DNA from: Dickeya poaceiphila
GTDB lineage: Bacteria > Pseudomonadota > Gammaproteobacteria > Enterobacterales > Enterobacteriaceae
NCBI RefSeq assembly: GCF_007858975.2
Contig: NZ_CP042220.2
Coordinates: 3,286,001 to 3,350,000 of the forward strand
Direction of reading: 5' to 3'
DNA: 64,000 bases
This document shows, piece after piece, positions 17,284-26,165 of the stretch. The notes beneath the pieces are model-generated. The model was not told where the DNA came from. It did not search any database and saw only the letters and a list, made by a program, of their open reading frames with translations. Position 1 is the first letter of the stretch; every line of letters starts with the position of its first letter. Both the position numbers and the translations under genes were made by a program.

Positions 17284-17313
17284 AATGCGCCAGCCGGTAA
17301 GGGCTGGCGCATT
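17284..17313 (-). terminator. Hairpin after cbtA
   Basis: A perfect 12-bp stem (17284-17295 with 17302-17313) with a six-base loop lies between cbtA and the DUF4942 gene. No T run follows on the minus strand, so termination may be partial. Confidence 0.45.
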
Positions 17314-17375
17314 ATGCATCGGGGGGAAGGATAAGTCGGTTTGGCGTTGTGTGACTGGAAAGCAGCTCGCAGTCT

Positions 17376-17696
17376 TTATGGTTTGAGCAGGCCGGTGGCG
17401 CGTCTGGCGCGGAGAATATCGACCGCGTTCAGAAACGGTTTTTGCTCCTGCCAGCTAAAACCGCTGCGGTCGATGCGCACCAGCTCATAGCGCTCCACCA
17501 GAAAGTTCACGGCGTCCGGCAGCGAGATCCCGGCGTCGAGGTAGGCCTGGATCTCGGCTTCTTCACAAAACGGCGTGTCGTTTAGCGTCAGCCCGTAGTG
17601 CTTGTCCAGCAGGTAAGTTAATAACTGTTGCCAGACATTTACAGGTGACAGGCATGACGATGCCTCCCGCGCCGGGGATGGGTATGGTGTTTGCAT
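17376..17696 (-). CDS. cbtA: CbtA/YkfI-family toxin (type IV toxin-antitoxin)
   Basis: A 106-residue toxin matching YeeV/YkfI/YpjF through [25 protein letters not shown] and [11 protein letters not shown]. These proteins bind FtsZ and MreB and block their polymerisation. E. coli homologues are about 124 residues. This one stops right after ATGLLKP and lacks the last 17 or so residues, so toxicity may be altered. It lies 25 bp downstream of the antitoxin gene in the usual antitoxin-toxin order. Confidence 0.92.
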   Translation of the reverse strand: MQTPYPSPAREASSCLSPVNVWQQLLTYLLDKHYGLTLNDTPFCEEAEIQAYLDAGISLPDAVNFLVERYELVRIDRSGFSWQEQKPFLNAVDILRARRATGLLKP

Positions 17697-17721
17697 GGAT
17701 AGGCTCTCTTAAGATAAACGC

Positions 17722-18123
17722 TTAAGGTGAAGGGAATGCGGTTGTCGGTGTGGCCGCCGTGGTCGGGTAAATCGTGATATAGACGTAGCCAGCACTACCC
17801 AGGGTATCGGCCTCGCAGGTCAGTACGCCGTCATGCAGCGTGACGCGTTGCTGTCGGTAGGGATCGAGCTCACCGGTCACAAGCTTTTGCTCCAGTTGTT
17901 TCACTATCAATGGGAAGCGGTGTTCCAGATGGCAGGCCACGGTTGCACTGAAAGTGCCGGTCACACCGGCACGGTCGGCGAGAAAATGCAGGCGACACCC
18001 CTCCTGTACCAGCCGGGCTCCAAAGCGCGGTCTCAGGGTGTGTTCAAGTCCCCATTCCGGGGCATCCGATAATGACAAGGTTCTTTTCTCCTGACAGGTT
18101 GATGGAATGACGGTAAAAGGCAT
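17722..18123 (-). CDS. cbeA: CbeA/YeeU-family antitoxin
   Basis: A 133-residue protein matching YeeU/YfjZ/YafW: GLEHTLRPRFGARLVQEGCR, LHFLADRAGVTGTF and the YVYITIYPT end. Known homologues counter CbtA by stabilising FtsZ and MreB filaments rather than binding the toxin. The start codon overlaps the upstream radC-like stop as TAATG, so the pair is translationally coupled. Confidence 0.92.
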   Translation of the reverse strand: MPFTVIPSTCQEKRTLSLSDAPEWGLEHTLRPRFGARLVQEGCRLHFLADRAGVTGTFSATVACHLEHRFPLIVKQLEQKLVTGELDPYRQQRVTLHDGVLTCEADTLGSAGYVYITIYPTTAATPTTAFPSP

Positions 18124-18596
18124 TACAGCCAGCCGCGTTCGGCGAACGACACCACCTGATTGCCGCCAATGACCAGATGATCCAGCGTGCGGATATCCAC
18201 CAGCTCAAGAGCGCTTTTCAGCCGTTCGGTGAGCGCCCGGTCCGGCGTGCTCGGTTCGGCATGGCCGGAGGGGTGGTTGTGCGCCAGGATCACCGCCGCT
18301 GCGTTGTGGCGCAGGGCCGCCTTGACGATTTCTCTGATGGGAATATCGACATGGTTGATGCTGCCCAGCGCCATGATTTCCCGGTCTATCAGGTGATGCT
18401 GGTTATCGAGAAACAGCACCATGAACACCTCCCGTTCCAGCGGAGCCAGATGCAGTTGCAGCCACATTCGGGTATAGGATGAGGCGGTAAACGGCTCACC
18501 CGGCTGGCGCAGGTGGCGCTCCAGCAGGCGCTGGGCACGGCGTATAATCCGTTGTTCGTGCTCAGACAACGGCGAACTCGGTGATAATTCAGACAT
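18123..18596 (-). CDS. RadC-like JAB/MPN-domain protein (YkfG/YeeS family)
   Basis: A 157-residue JAMM-fold protein with the metal-binding signature HNHPSGHAEPSTPD and an upstream Glu-containing strand. RadC-like proteins of this short type accompany CbeA/CbtA modules in E. coli prophages; their biochemical role is unsettled and a DNA-repair function is doubtful. I use the ATG at 18596 (MSELSPSS) rather than the longer frame to 18662, because the longer start would lie inside a terminator hairpin. Confidence 0.88.
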   Translation of the reverse strand: MSELSPSSPLSEHEQRIIRRAQRLLERHLRQPGEPFTASSYTRMWLQLHLAPLEREVFMVLFLDNQHHLIDREIMALGSINHVDIPIREIVKAALRHNAAAVILAHNHPSGHAEPSTPDRALTERLKSALELVDIRTLDHLVIGGNQVVSFAERGWL

Positions 18597-18619
18597 AACG
18601 TGATCCCTAAAAACAAAAT

Positions 18620-18645
18620 GCCCCTGTTGCATGAGCAACAGGGGC
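18620..18645 (-). terminator. Rho-independent terminator after the secreted-protein pair
   Basis: A perfect 11-bp stem with an ATGA loop is followed on the minus strand by ATTTTGTTTTTA. It separates the two secreted-protein genes from the radC-cbeA-cbtA unit. Confidence 0.8.
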
Positions 18646-18669
18646 ACCATCGGAGTAGGCAAGTAACGT

Positions 18670-19137
18670 TTAAGCGGCAGTATTGATACAGTGGCGAATA
18701 CCCTCCAGCTCCTGCTGTGTATTTTTAAGCCCAGGATTAAAGTGGCCTACTTTTTGGTCATTAACGTAAACATCAAACGTTGCGGCATGACTTAACGCGG
18801 TAATAAATCTCTCCCATGCATTATCTGCGTTACGCCACCCCAGAGAAGAAGGGAGCGGAAATTGCCGAGAGTCCACCACCACAGTTATAACTGTTTTCTC
18901 GTCATGCGAATCCGCCCCTCTACCATCAGGCAGCGTGATAATTACATTGTGTTGTAATACATTTTGGTTGTCTGGATTAGTCGTACAGTTGAGATTAAAA
19001 ACGACCTTTTCCGGGCTGGTAATGATGTATTCTGAAACGCCCATCCCAAAGCCGCTGGTCCACATATTTGGTATGGCCTGAGCCGTTGTTGCAATACAAG
19101 ATAATGCAAACAGCAGCGCGTGATGTTTATATTTCAT
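18670..19137 (-). CDS. Secreted protein of unknown function
   Basis: A 155-residue protein with a clear signal peptide: a short basic start, a hydrophobic core, and a probable cleavage after AQA near residue 22. The mature part is mostly beta-like with two Cys residues (one in LNCTT, one near the C-terminus in RHC) that could pair in the periplasm. I do not recognise the family. It lies 28 bp after another secreted-protein gene, in a unit closed by a strong terminator. Confidence 0.75.
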   Translation of the reverse strand: MKYKHHALLFALSCIATTAQAIPNMWTSGFGMGVSEYIITSPEKVVFNLNCTTNPDNQNVLQHNVIITLPDGRGADSHDEKTVITVVVDSRQFPLPSSLGWRNADNAWERFITALSHAATFDVYVNDQKVGHFNPGLKNTQQELEGIRHCINTAA

Positions 19138-19165
19138 ATTTCCCCCAGATTTGAAAAAACTAATA

Positions 19166-19732
19166 TCAACAATTTCCGTTACGACGACAGAGTTCTTTCA
19201 TACTCTGTTGTGCTACCCATTGCTGTAACTGACGCTCCCTTTCTGATTGTCGGGCTTTAATGGCTGCCAGTTGTTTTTTATCAATGCACTGTTCAGGAAG
19301 GACCATTAACACCTGAGGGGTTGTTTTTTGATTGATGAGCTCAAGCTGGGCTTGAGTATCTATAACGCTGAAATAGCAGCCTTTGCCGTTATCTTCTCCC
19401 TGATACACCACATCAAGGTCAGAATTATAACCACTGGCCGTTTTGAGATTCAGGCGGCGAACAGTTTTGCTTTTTTTGTCAGCCAGGAACAACGCTGTAT
19501 CGTAGTCCCTGCGGATTAAAAATGTATGAGTCCACGGATAATAACCAATCATGGCGGCATTAAAACCCAATGCATTCATCATCCTGTCATCGTCATAACC
19601 GTCAGCGGAAGTCCAGCCGCTCTCTTTCATTGCCATCCAGTGTTTCACATGACCCGTAATATCGTAGGCATGAGCGTTGCCAGTTAATATCAGGCTACCG
19701 GCCAGTATCATCGTACCCAGTATTTTCTTCAT
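19166..19732 (-). CDS. Secreted protein of unknown function
   Basis: A 188-residue protein with a typical signal peptide (MKK start, hydrophobic core, cleavage likely after NAHA near residue 22). The C-terminus carries a Lys/Arg/Gln-rich helical stretch (KARQSERERQLQQ) and a closing RRNGNC. AAGGAT precedes the ATG. The family is not recognised. Together with the gene behind it, it forms a small exported pair inside the island, possibly an envelope-acting accessory function. Confidence 0.75.
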   Translation of the reverse strand: MKKILGTMILAGSLILTGNAHAYDITGHVKHWMAMKESGWTSADGYDDDRMMNALGFNAAMIGYYPWTHTFLIRRDYDTALFLADKKSKTVRRLNLKTASGYNSDLDVVYQGEDNGKGCYFSVIDTQAQLELINQKTTPQVLMVLPEQCIDKKQLAAIKARQSERERQLQQWVAQQSMKELCRRNGNC

Positions 19733-19799
19733 TTTGACATCCTTAAAATGTATTAACTTTTATTATCATCTACAGATATACCCCAATAAGGATTCAGAC

Positions 19800-20510
19800 T
19801 TAACTGGCTGAGTCCTCATTGATTTTTTCAGATGGTGCCAGTGATAGAACTGTACGAATAAAGCCAAAGTGCGGAAGTGCCTGGATAAAACCCGCTTGTG
19901 TGGTTAAGTGGCTCAGGCGCTTTCGTGGGATAAAGGTGGTGTTCAATACCGTTACAGCATGAATGGCCGTCAGAAGGTGAACAGTGATATGCCCGTTCAG
20001 TTCGCCGGTCAGATACCAGCGACCATCAAGGGATATCAGGCGGTACGGTGCCAGTCCGTCACAGCGTTCCCCGTCGGCCAGAAGCAGAACCCGCTGAAAC
20101 GCGATAATGGCACTAACCAGCCGATAAAACACCAGTGCGCTGCCAGGGGACATTGCCTGTGGTGGCTGCCAAACCAGACAGGGCATCCCTCCGGCAGTCA
20201 GTAACGTACCTGCCAGACGCCGGTCCAGCCCTGGAAATATATCGGCAAGTCCCGCCCGGTGTGCAAAAGTCAGGGCATCCAGCTCCCCCTGTACTCCACC
20301 ACCCATGGTACGCAGGCGGCAATGCCCCTGACTGTATTCCAGGTCCAGATACATCAATCGCTCGCGAAAGTCCCGCCGCAAGGTGCGGATTGACACGCCA
20401 AACTCGGCAGCAAGCCGGGCCATATTCAGCGTTTCACCGGCAACCAGGCGGCTGATTATCAGTGACAACCTGACAGCCAGCCGGTCATGGCGGCGCTCTG
20501 CCTGTGTCAT
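19800..20510 (-). CDS. HTH plus WYL-domain transcriptional regulator
   Basis: A 236-residue regulator. The N-terminal DeoR-like helix-turn-helix is LNMARLAAEFGVSIRTLRRDF (about residues 28-49). The C-terminal part contains the WYL-type strand YRLISLDGRWYLTGEL. WYL regulators bind nucleic-acid or nucleotide ligands and often repress phage-defence or mobile-element genes. Related genes occur at the same place, next to YfjP-like GTPases, in CP4-type prophages. A GGAG eight bases before the ATG supports the start. Confidence 0.83.
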   Translation of the reverse strand: MTQAERRHDRLAVRLSLIISRLVAGETLNMARLAAEFGVSIRTLRRDFRERLMYLDLEYSQGHCRLRTMGGGVQGELDALTFAHRAGLADIFPGLDRRLAGTLLTAGGMPCLVWQPPQAMSPGSALVFYRLVSAIIAFQRVLLLADGERCDGLAPYRLISLDGRWYLTGELNGHITVHLLTAIHAVTVLNTTFIPRKRLSHLTTQAGFIQALPHFGFIRTVLSLAPSEKINEDSAS

Positions 20511-20711
20511 ATGTAAATCTCCGTGATGATTAACCGACAGAATATGAAGGTGATTCTAAAGAGGGGGCCGGACAGGATATGGACAGTTAAACGACTATTT
20601 TTCACTTGCAGATAAACACAGATATCATGCAGGTTTCCGTTGATGTTGGTGAAGAAACAGACCATCAAACCAAAGTGAAACGGACAGGGTGTGTCCAATT
20701 TTAACTCGCAG

Positions 20712-21545
20712 TTAACATGCTCCCCCCTGACACTGCGTCAGCAGACTTTCCGCCAGCACCCACAGCGCCCGGTTGAGCCGCACATCGTTGTCGATACTGC
20801 TGACGGCACGGGTGCGGGCCCGTTTCCCCTGCGGATTGCGACCGGGCAGCCCGCCCTTTATCAGGTTCTCCTGAATACGCTGGAAAGTAGTCCACAGGTC
20901 TTGCCGGTCGTCCTGCCAGCGGCGCGGCGTCAGGATTTGCGCTGCCGTCACCGGCTGATGCGCCTCACCAAAACGGTACGTCAGCGCGGCGTTTGCCAGC
21001 GCAGATTGCGCCGGAGGCGGTAACAGCAGCGACTGCATGGCGTCGCGCTTTTCCTCGATGCGCTCAAAGGTATCCAGCACCTCATACGCGCCTTCAATCA
21101 CTCGGCCCACCACATCGCCTTTATGGGGCACCCGCACCTCACCAAAACTTTCGCCGCAAATCAGCCCGTTCTGGCACACCTGCCGGAACAGCCCCGGCAG
21201 CATCTGGTACGAGCTGGAGCCATCATGACTGTTGAGCAGGATGATTTCCGGCACCTGATGGCCGGTGATTTGCCCTTCCCGACGCAGGCGCAGCATGTGT
21301 TTGGTGTGCTCGCGGCGGCTGTCGTCGCGCACACGGGTCTGGCAGGCAAAGAACGGCTGGAAGCCTTCACGTTGCAAATTATCCAGAAGGGTAATCGTCG
21401 GAATGTAAGTGTATCGGTCGCTGCGGGACTCATGCTTTTCCTCACTGAACACACTGGGTACGGTGCGAAACAGCTCTTCGCGGGTTAACGGACGGTCACG
21501 GCGGATAAGGTTTGCTGCGCCAAAGCGCGAGGCCAGACGGGTCAT
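20712..21545 (-). CDS. DUF932 family protein (YfjQ-like)
   Basis: A 277-residue DUF932 protein. It resembles E. coli YfjQ and the plasmid protein YubP through LNSHDGSSSYQMLPGLFR and NGLICGESFGEVRVPH. Function unknown; often encoded on plasmids and prophages beside anti-restriction or GTPase genes. I use the ATG at 21545 (MTRLASRFG), preceded by AAGGAG; the longer frame to 21650 has no ribosome-binding site and would overlap the GTPase gene. Confidence 0.85.
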   Translation of the reverse strand: MTRLASRFGAANLIRRDRPLTREELFRTVPSVFSEEKHESRSDRYTYIPTITLLDNLQREGFQPFFACQTRVRDDSRREHTKHMLRLRREGQITGHQVPEIILLNSHDGSSSYQMLPGLFRQVCQNGLICGESFGEVRVPHKGDVVGRVIEGAYEVLDTFERIEEKRDAMQSLLLPPPAQSALANAALTYRFGEAHQPVTAAQILTPRRWQDDRQDLWTTFQRIQENLIKGGLPGRNPQGKRARTRAVSSIDNDVRLNRALWVLAESLLTQCQGGAC

Positions 21546-21565
21546 GGCAGACTCCTTGAGATGGC

Positions 21566-21602
21566 TGAAAATAAAAAGCCCGGACGCACAGGCGACCGGG
21601 CT
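21566..21602 (-). terminator. Rho-independent terminator after the GTPase gene
   Basis: A seven-bp GC-rich stem AGCCCGG/CCGGGCT (21577-21583 with 21596-21602) is followed on the minus strand by TTTTTATTTT. It ends the GTPase transcript just before the DUF932 start. Confidence 0.78.
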
Positions 21603-21631
21603 CGGAAAACGAAAATGGATGGGTAATCGAC

Positions 21632-22498
21632 TTAGAAGAACACCGACCACAGGGCGCGGGCCACGGACACCACGGTATCGCGCAGCGTCTGGATAAGCGT
21701 GCGCACCGTGGCCGGTATCAGCGACAGACGGCTGACGGTATCGAGCGTGCTGCCCACCGTATTGGCAAAATCATCGCGGGCTTTTTGAGTGACGCGTTCA
21801 CTACGAAGGGGTGGCTGTAGCTGTGTAACCAGCGGGCTGCTGGCTTCGCGCGGCAGGCTTGCCACCATCAGCGCCGCCATGTGCGACAACCCCCAGCGCA
21901 GCCGCACCGAAACCGCACAGACCGGATGCACCGGCAAAAACAGGGTATGCAGCAGGGCGATTTTGCGCGCAAGGCTCTGCTTCTGTGTGACAGACAACGT
22001 CTTCACGCCGCCCTCAGTGGGTTCAATCTTGTCCGCCTGACTGACCACAAACAACACCTTGTGCCGCCAGGCTTCGCCAATCACCTGATAGTAAAAGTGC
22101 TCGTCCACCGCCAGCGCCCGGTCATCGGCCTTAACCAGCCACAGCACCAGATCGAGATGCGGAAGTTGCTGGCGATACATCGCGGCATACTCCGCATCTC
22201 GCCGTTCACTTTCACCGACACCGGGCAGGTCTACCAGCGTCATACAACGCTCACCCACGTTAAGGCGAAAGCGCAGCGGTTCACGGGTACAGGCCGACAC
22301 ATCACTGACCGGCGACACCTCACCGGCAAACAACGCATTACACAGGCTACTCTTGCCCGCACCGGTCTTGCCCATGATGCCGATAACCGGCTCGTAATCG
22401 GTTAACTGCCGGATATGCTGCCAGATTTGCGCTGTCACCCACTCCGGCAACCCCGACAACGCCTGACGCAACGGCGCAGGCCCATCCTGATGATTCAT
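21632..22498 (-). CDS. YfjP/YkfA-family GTPase
   Basis: A 288-residue Era-like small GTPase. The P-loop is GKTGAGKSS at about 43-51, G3 is DLPG, and the base-specificity motif appears as SQADK. The C-terminal 80 residues hold amphipathic and hydrophobic segments ending in VARALWSVFF, compatible with membrane association. Homologues (YfjP, YkfA, YeeP) are carried by every E. coli CP4-type prophage; the function is unknown. Confidence 0.88.
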   Translation of the reverse strand: MNHQDGPAPLRQALSGLPEWVTAQIWQHIRQLTDYEPVIGIMGKTGAGKSSLCNALFAGEVSPVSDVSACTREPLRFRLNVGERCMTLVDLPGVGESERRDAEYAAMYRQQLPHLDLVLWLVKADDRALAVDEHFYYQVIGEAWRHKVLFVVSQADKIEPTEGGVKTLSVTQKQSLARKIALLHTLFLPVHPVCAVSVRLRWGLSHMAALMVASLPREASSPLVTQLQPPLRSERVTQKARDDFANTVGSTLDTVSRLSLIPATVRTLIQTLRDTVVSVARALWSVFF

Positions 22499-22525
22499 AT
22501 CATGTCCTCGGTAAACAGAAACACA

Positions 22526-22553
22526 AACGGCAGCACCGTGAGGCGCTGCCGTT
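22526..22553 (-). terminator. Second hairpin downstream of the AAA+ gene
   Basis: A nine-bp stem (22526-22534 with 22545-22553) is followed on the minus strand by TTTGTGTTTC, giving a plausible terminator between the AAA+ gene and the GTPase gene. Confidence 0.55.
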
Positions 22554-22658
22554 AAAGGGAAAGTTCGGGGAGATGATATCTATCTGAAATAATTTAAAAA
22601 AATGGAGTGTGCCGTTCCAGAGCGGGGGGCTGGCGATGAGCCGTTTAATTATCGAGTT

Positions 22659-22682
22659 AGGTGATCGCCTGAGCGATCACCT
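22659..22682. terminator. Perfect stem-loop 43 bp after the AAA+ stop
   Basis: A perfect 10-bp stem with a four-base loop. The T-poor minus-strand flank argues for an RNA 3'-end stabiliser or partial terminator rather than a strong one. Confidence 0.5.
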
Positions 22683-22724
22683 TTAATACGGTGGCAATTA
22701 CACAGAATGACGCACAGCCTCCAG

Positions 22725-25700
22725 TTAGTTGCTATTGGTAAGTGCAACCCCGACACTTTTTGCAAAGTCATACATCCAATCCAATTCTTCTTTTAGCAAA
22801 GATATAATTGCATTCTCCCTGAGCTCATTTACGGTCGTAATACTCTTGATGAATCCACTGCTGGAAATTTGATGCTGTTTTTCAAGCTCGATTTTTTTGC
22901 TTTCGAACTCTTTTTCTTTCTCTTTAATCCTCTCGCTTAACTTATCTTTAATGGAGGTGTAACGCTTGATTTGCTGCGTAGCAGCTTCAATCGTGCGGGA
23001 CGTGCTAGCAGGGTTCCTGATAAGATTAAGTAACACATCCAGGTCGATATTTTGGCTTAGAATGCTCTGTTGGGAAGGAACCAGGCCTGTATTTGAGGCT
23101 ATAACGCTTAAATAGTTCGCATTGTCTTTATTGTTTTCGATAATAATAGCTTGTAATCTCTCCGGTAATCTAGGGTTGTTCATATACTCCGGAACAAAAA
23201 ATGTAGTATCCACCATTCGAATAATCGAAGTAATGAACGAATTCATGTCTGTTTTTCTGGATTTAAGGCTAAAGGCTTTATCTATTTTTCCAAAATTAAA
23301 TTTACTGATTAAAGAGTTACATAACAAATCATCATGATATTTTGTTTTTGAAGCCAATTTATTAAAAAGAGTCTCATGAAGGTTTTCATTTCTACAAAGC
23401 TGCTTTTTGACACATTCATCATGCTCACCTGATGATGTCTTATAACTTCTTGAATATAAAGTCTGTTGTACTTGTTGTGAAATATTAGGATTAGCTGCCA
23501 AGTTTTCGTCGATTCTGATTTGATTCATCGCCAGTAACATATCGCACACATTTTCTGGCACTGCCATATTCTGTGCCAGCATAGTCAGCACATCTCTATC
23601 CTTATGCTCTACCGCCATCAATTGCACCTCTTCGCAGAGTGCCGTATTCCGCATTAGGCTTTGCTGAGTCTCCTTCAACCCATTTTCATACAGATAAACC
23701 TGTACTGTTGGCACTAGCGCAGAATTGGATGCTAGTGCATCACGCACGGCAGGACTCCCTTCACTGGCTAGGATCTGCTGAGTCTCTGCCGTTAATTTCG
23801 GGTTCACCGCCAGAGTCGCCAGCGCCGCTTCATTCGTCACTTTCTGAGCAAACCGACGCTGCACCAGCGCGGAAAGATTGCGCCGCTCCGCCAGCGCCAG
23901 TAAAGCGTGAACATCGCCTTTGTCGAGCTGTGCCAGCAGCGCGCTGTCATCATTGCTGCCGCCAGCGCTCTCCTGCGCCGATGCGTCGGGTTGCTTCTGC
24001 GCCTCTTCCAGGGCATCCACCACCGCGCTGTCATTGTCCTGCGCCAGTTGCTGTTTTACCTCTTCGGCCAGCGCCGGGTTTTTCGCCAGCGCGATACGCA
24101 CCACAGATTTATTGTCCTTGAGCAACACCGCCTGCTGTGCGCCAGTGAGCACCGGGTTAAACGCCACGGCGGCTCTTAGTGCATCATTTTGCTCGTAGAG
24201 ATACTCTTCACGCTGCGCTTCCGGGCAGTTGGCGTGACGTAACACCGCTTGCTGCAACGCACTGTTTTTACGCGATAATATTGTATCCAGCACGCTCTCC
24301 ACGCAGTGCGCTTTCTCCGCCAGTTGCAGCAAAATCTCATCATTAAGCTTGTTCTTCTGAATCAGCGACAGCAGCAGGTTAGTTGGCGCGTTATGGTGTA
24401 CGCAGGCCAGCGCCAGCGACGTTTTATCGTGAACCTCGCCGGTTTCCGCCGGGGCAATACAGGCCGACAGAATACGCGCGGTGCAATACGGGTTGCTGTA
24501 TACCGCGTGGCGCACTTCTGCATAACTGTCTTTCGCCAGTTTTTCGAGCAGATCTTCGCTACACTCTTCTGCCTGTGCCACCCGCAAACGCTCGTGCGGG
24601 TTGGTGTCATCCGCCAGTCGGATCATCTCCGCCAGGCTGAGCCCATCGATATGCGACGCCGCTTTCAGCTTCATCTTCTCGAACAGCGCTTCATACTGGC
24701 CCACCTGGTCACGCAGGGTCTCACGCAGCGGAACCGTGCGCTCCAGCGCCCGGCACAGGCGGGAATAATCGATATTCACGCCAGCCAGGAAGGCGCTCTC
24801 GCGGGCATCATTCACCGCGTTTTGAATATCCGCTCCGGCAAAATTACGGCACAGCACCGCCAGTTGCTGTTGCTGTTCTGCCGTGAAGGTGTGCCAGGCC
24901 GCTTTCAGGTGGATACTGAGAATGGCTTTACGCTCAGCCAGATACGGGAAGCCGACGTAAAAGACATCGTCGAAACGCCCCTTACGTAGCAACTCCGGCG
25001 GCAGTGCGGTAACGTTATTGGCCGTTGCCACCACAAACACCGCGCTGGTTTTCTCCTGCATCCAGGTCAGGAAGTAGCCCAACAGCCGGGATGTCACTTC
25101 CGATGCATTAGAAGACCCGATACCGACGAACGCTTTTTCCAGTTCATCCACCCACAGTACGCAGGGGCTGATGGTCTCAGCCATCGCCAGCGCCCGGCGC
25201 ATATTGTGCTCACTCTCCCCGACGTATTTACCCAGCAGGGAGCCGATGTCCAGACGCAGCAGCGGCAGCCCGAACAGGTTGGCGACCGCTTTGGCGGTAA
25301 GAGATTTACCGCAGCCCGGCATCCCCGCCACCAGCACCCCTTTCGGTGCCTGCAACCCGGCCTCCTCCGCCTCCGGCAGGCGCTGCAAAATGGCGGCTTT
25401 ACGCTCCAGCCATTTTTTCAGGTTCTCCAGCCCGCCAATGTCCGTCAGGTTCTCCCGAACCTTGACCATTTCCAGCACGCCACTTTTACCGATGATCTGC
25501 TCTTTTTCCTGGAGCAGCGCGGCGAGCGCTTTCTCGTCAAGCTCACCGTGTTTTTCCAGAGCAACGGCCAGAGACTGGCTAATCTGGCTGGCGGTCAGGC
25601 CGGTCAGCGTGGTGCTGATCCTGTTAAGCAGCGCGTCAGACACGGTTAACTGACGTTCGCGGGCGAACTGCTCCGCCTGCTGGCGAATAGCATCGCGACG

Positions 25701-26156
25701 CGGAAGCGGCAATTCAACCAGAGTAATCAGCGGTTCAATCAGTGAGGGAATGTCCACGCGGTCATCCACGCAAACCACGCAGCACTCACCGCTGTGGTGA
25801 CGGCGGATACGCAGCAACAGTTGCTGCAGACGCGCGGCCACCAGCGGCGAGGAGTCCAGCACGGTTCTGATATTGCGGAACACCAGGATGGTATTTTCCA
25901 GATCATCATCCAGCAATCCGGCTAGCATCTGATCGGCCTGTGGGGGGGCTGAAATACCGGCAACCACCAGCGGATGACGATCGTCGAAATCCACCCAGCC
26001 CCAGGCCAGGTTCCATTCCCGCAGCCGAAAACCGGTCTCTTTGGCCACCGCGCTTAACAACGTATCGATACGATCATCTTCGCCGCTGTGCAGATAAAAA
26101 CCCGCATGTCCGGCGCGGATCCAGGTTATCAGCCGGGTCGTTAACAGACTGTCCAT
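22725..26156 (-). CDS. Large Ycf46-like AAA+ ATPase with helical LRV-type repeats
   Basis: A 1143-residue protein. Residues 1-230 resemble the N-domain of Ycf46-like ATPases. The AAA+ module has Walker A GMPGCGKS at 278-285, Walker B with D337-E338, and an Arg-rich RKGRF sensor segment. From about 510 to 890 runs a series of roughly 24-residue helical repeats (patterns such as VRxALAxNPxL), like LRV or HEAT repeats that bind proteins or nucleic acid. The C-terminus has a charged coiled-coil ([14 protein letters not shown]). It starts 9 bp after the gene for a nuclease-like/membrane-active protein, so the two form an operon. I do not recognise this pair as a named defence system. Confidence 0.85.
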   Translation of the reverse strand: MDSLLTTRLITWIRAGHAGFYLHSGEDDRIDTLLSAVAKETGFRLREWNLAWGWVDFDDRHPLVVAGISAPPQADQMLAGLLDDDLENTILVFRNIRTVLDSSPLVAARLQQLLLRIRRHHSGECCVVCVDDRVDIPSLIEPLITLVELPLPRRDAIRQQAEQFARERQLTVSDALLNRISTTLTGLTASQISQSLAVALEKHGELDEKALAALLQEKEQIIGKSGVLEMVKVRENLTDIGGLENLKKWLERKAAILQRLPEAEEAGLQAPKGVLVAGMPGCGKSLTAKAVANLFGLPLLRLDIGSLLGKYVGESEHNMRRALAMAETISPCVLWVDELEKAFVGIGSSNASEVTSRLLGYFLTWMQEKTSAVFVVATANNVTALPPELLRKGRFDDVFYVGFPYLAERKAILSIHLKAAWHTFTAEQQQQLAVLCRNFAGADIQNAVNDARESAFLAGVNIDYSRLCRALERTVPLRETLRDQVGQYEALFEKMKLKAASHIDGLSLAEMIRLADDTNPHERLRVAQAEECSEDLLEKLAKDSYAEVRHAVYSNPYCTARILSACIAPAETGEVHDKTSLALACVHHNAPTNLLLSLIQKNKLNDEILLQLAEKAHCVESVLDTILSRKNSALQQAVLRHANCPEAQREEYLYEQNDALRAAVAFNPVLTGAQQAVLLKDNKSVVRIALAKNPALAEEVKQQLAQDNDSAVVDALEEAQKQPDASAQESAGGSNDDSALLAQLDKGDVHALLALAERRNLSALVQRRFAQKVTNEAALATLAVNPKLTAETQQILASEGSPAVRDALASNSALVPTVQVYLYENGLKETQQSLMRNTALCEEVQLMAVEHKDRDVLTMLAQNMAVPENVCDMLLAMNQIRIDENLAANPNISQQVQQTLYSRSYKTSSGEHDECVKKQLCRNENLHETLFNKLASKTKYHDDLLCNSLISKFNFGKIDKAFSLKSRKTDMNSFITSIIRMVDTTFFVPEYMNNPRLPERLQAIIIENNKDNANYLSVIASNTGLVPSQQSILSQNIDLDVLLNLIRNPASTSRTIEAATQQIKRYTSIKDKLSERIKEKEKEFESKKIELEKQHQISSSGFIKSITTVNELRENAIISLLKEELDWMYDFAKSVGVALTNSN

Positions 26157-26165
26157 TCTTCCCCC

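Noticed and set aside
24306..24989. 227-codon plus-strand frame opposite the AAA+ gene
   Set aside because: It is long because the opposite gene is GC-rich in third positions; there is no protein-family signal.
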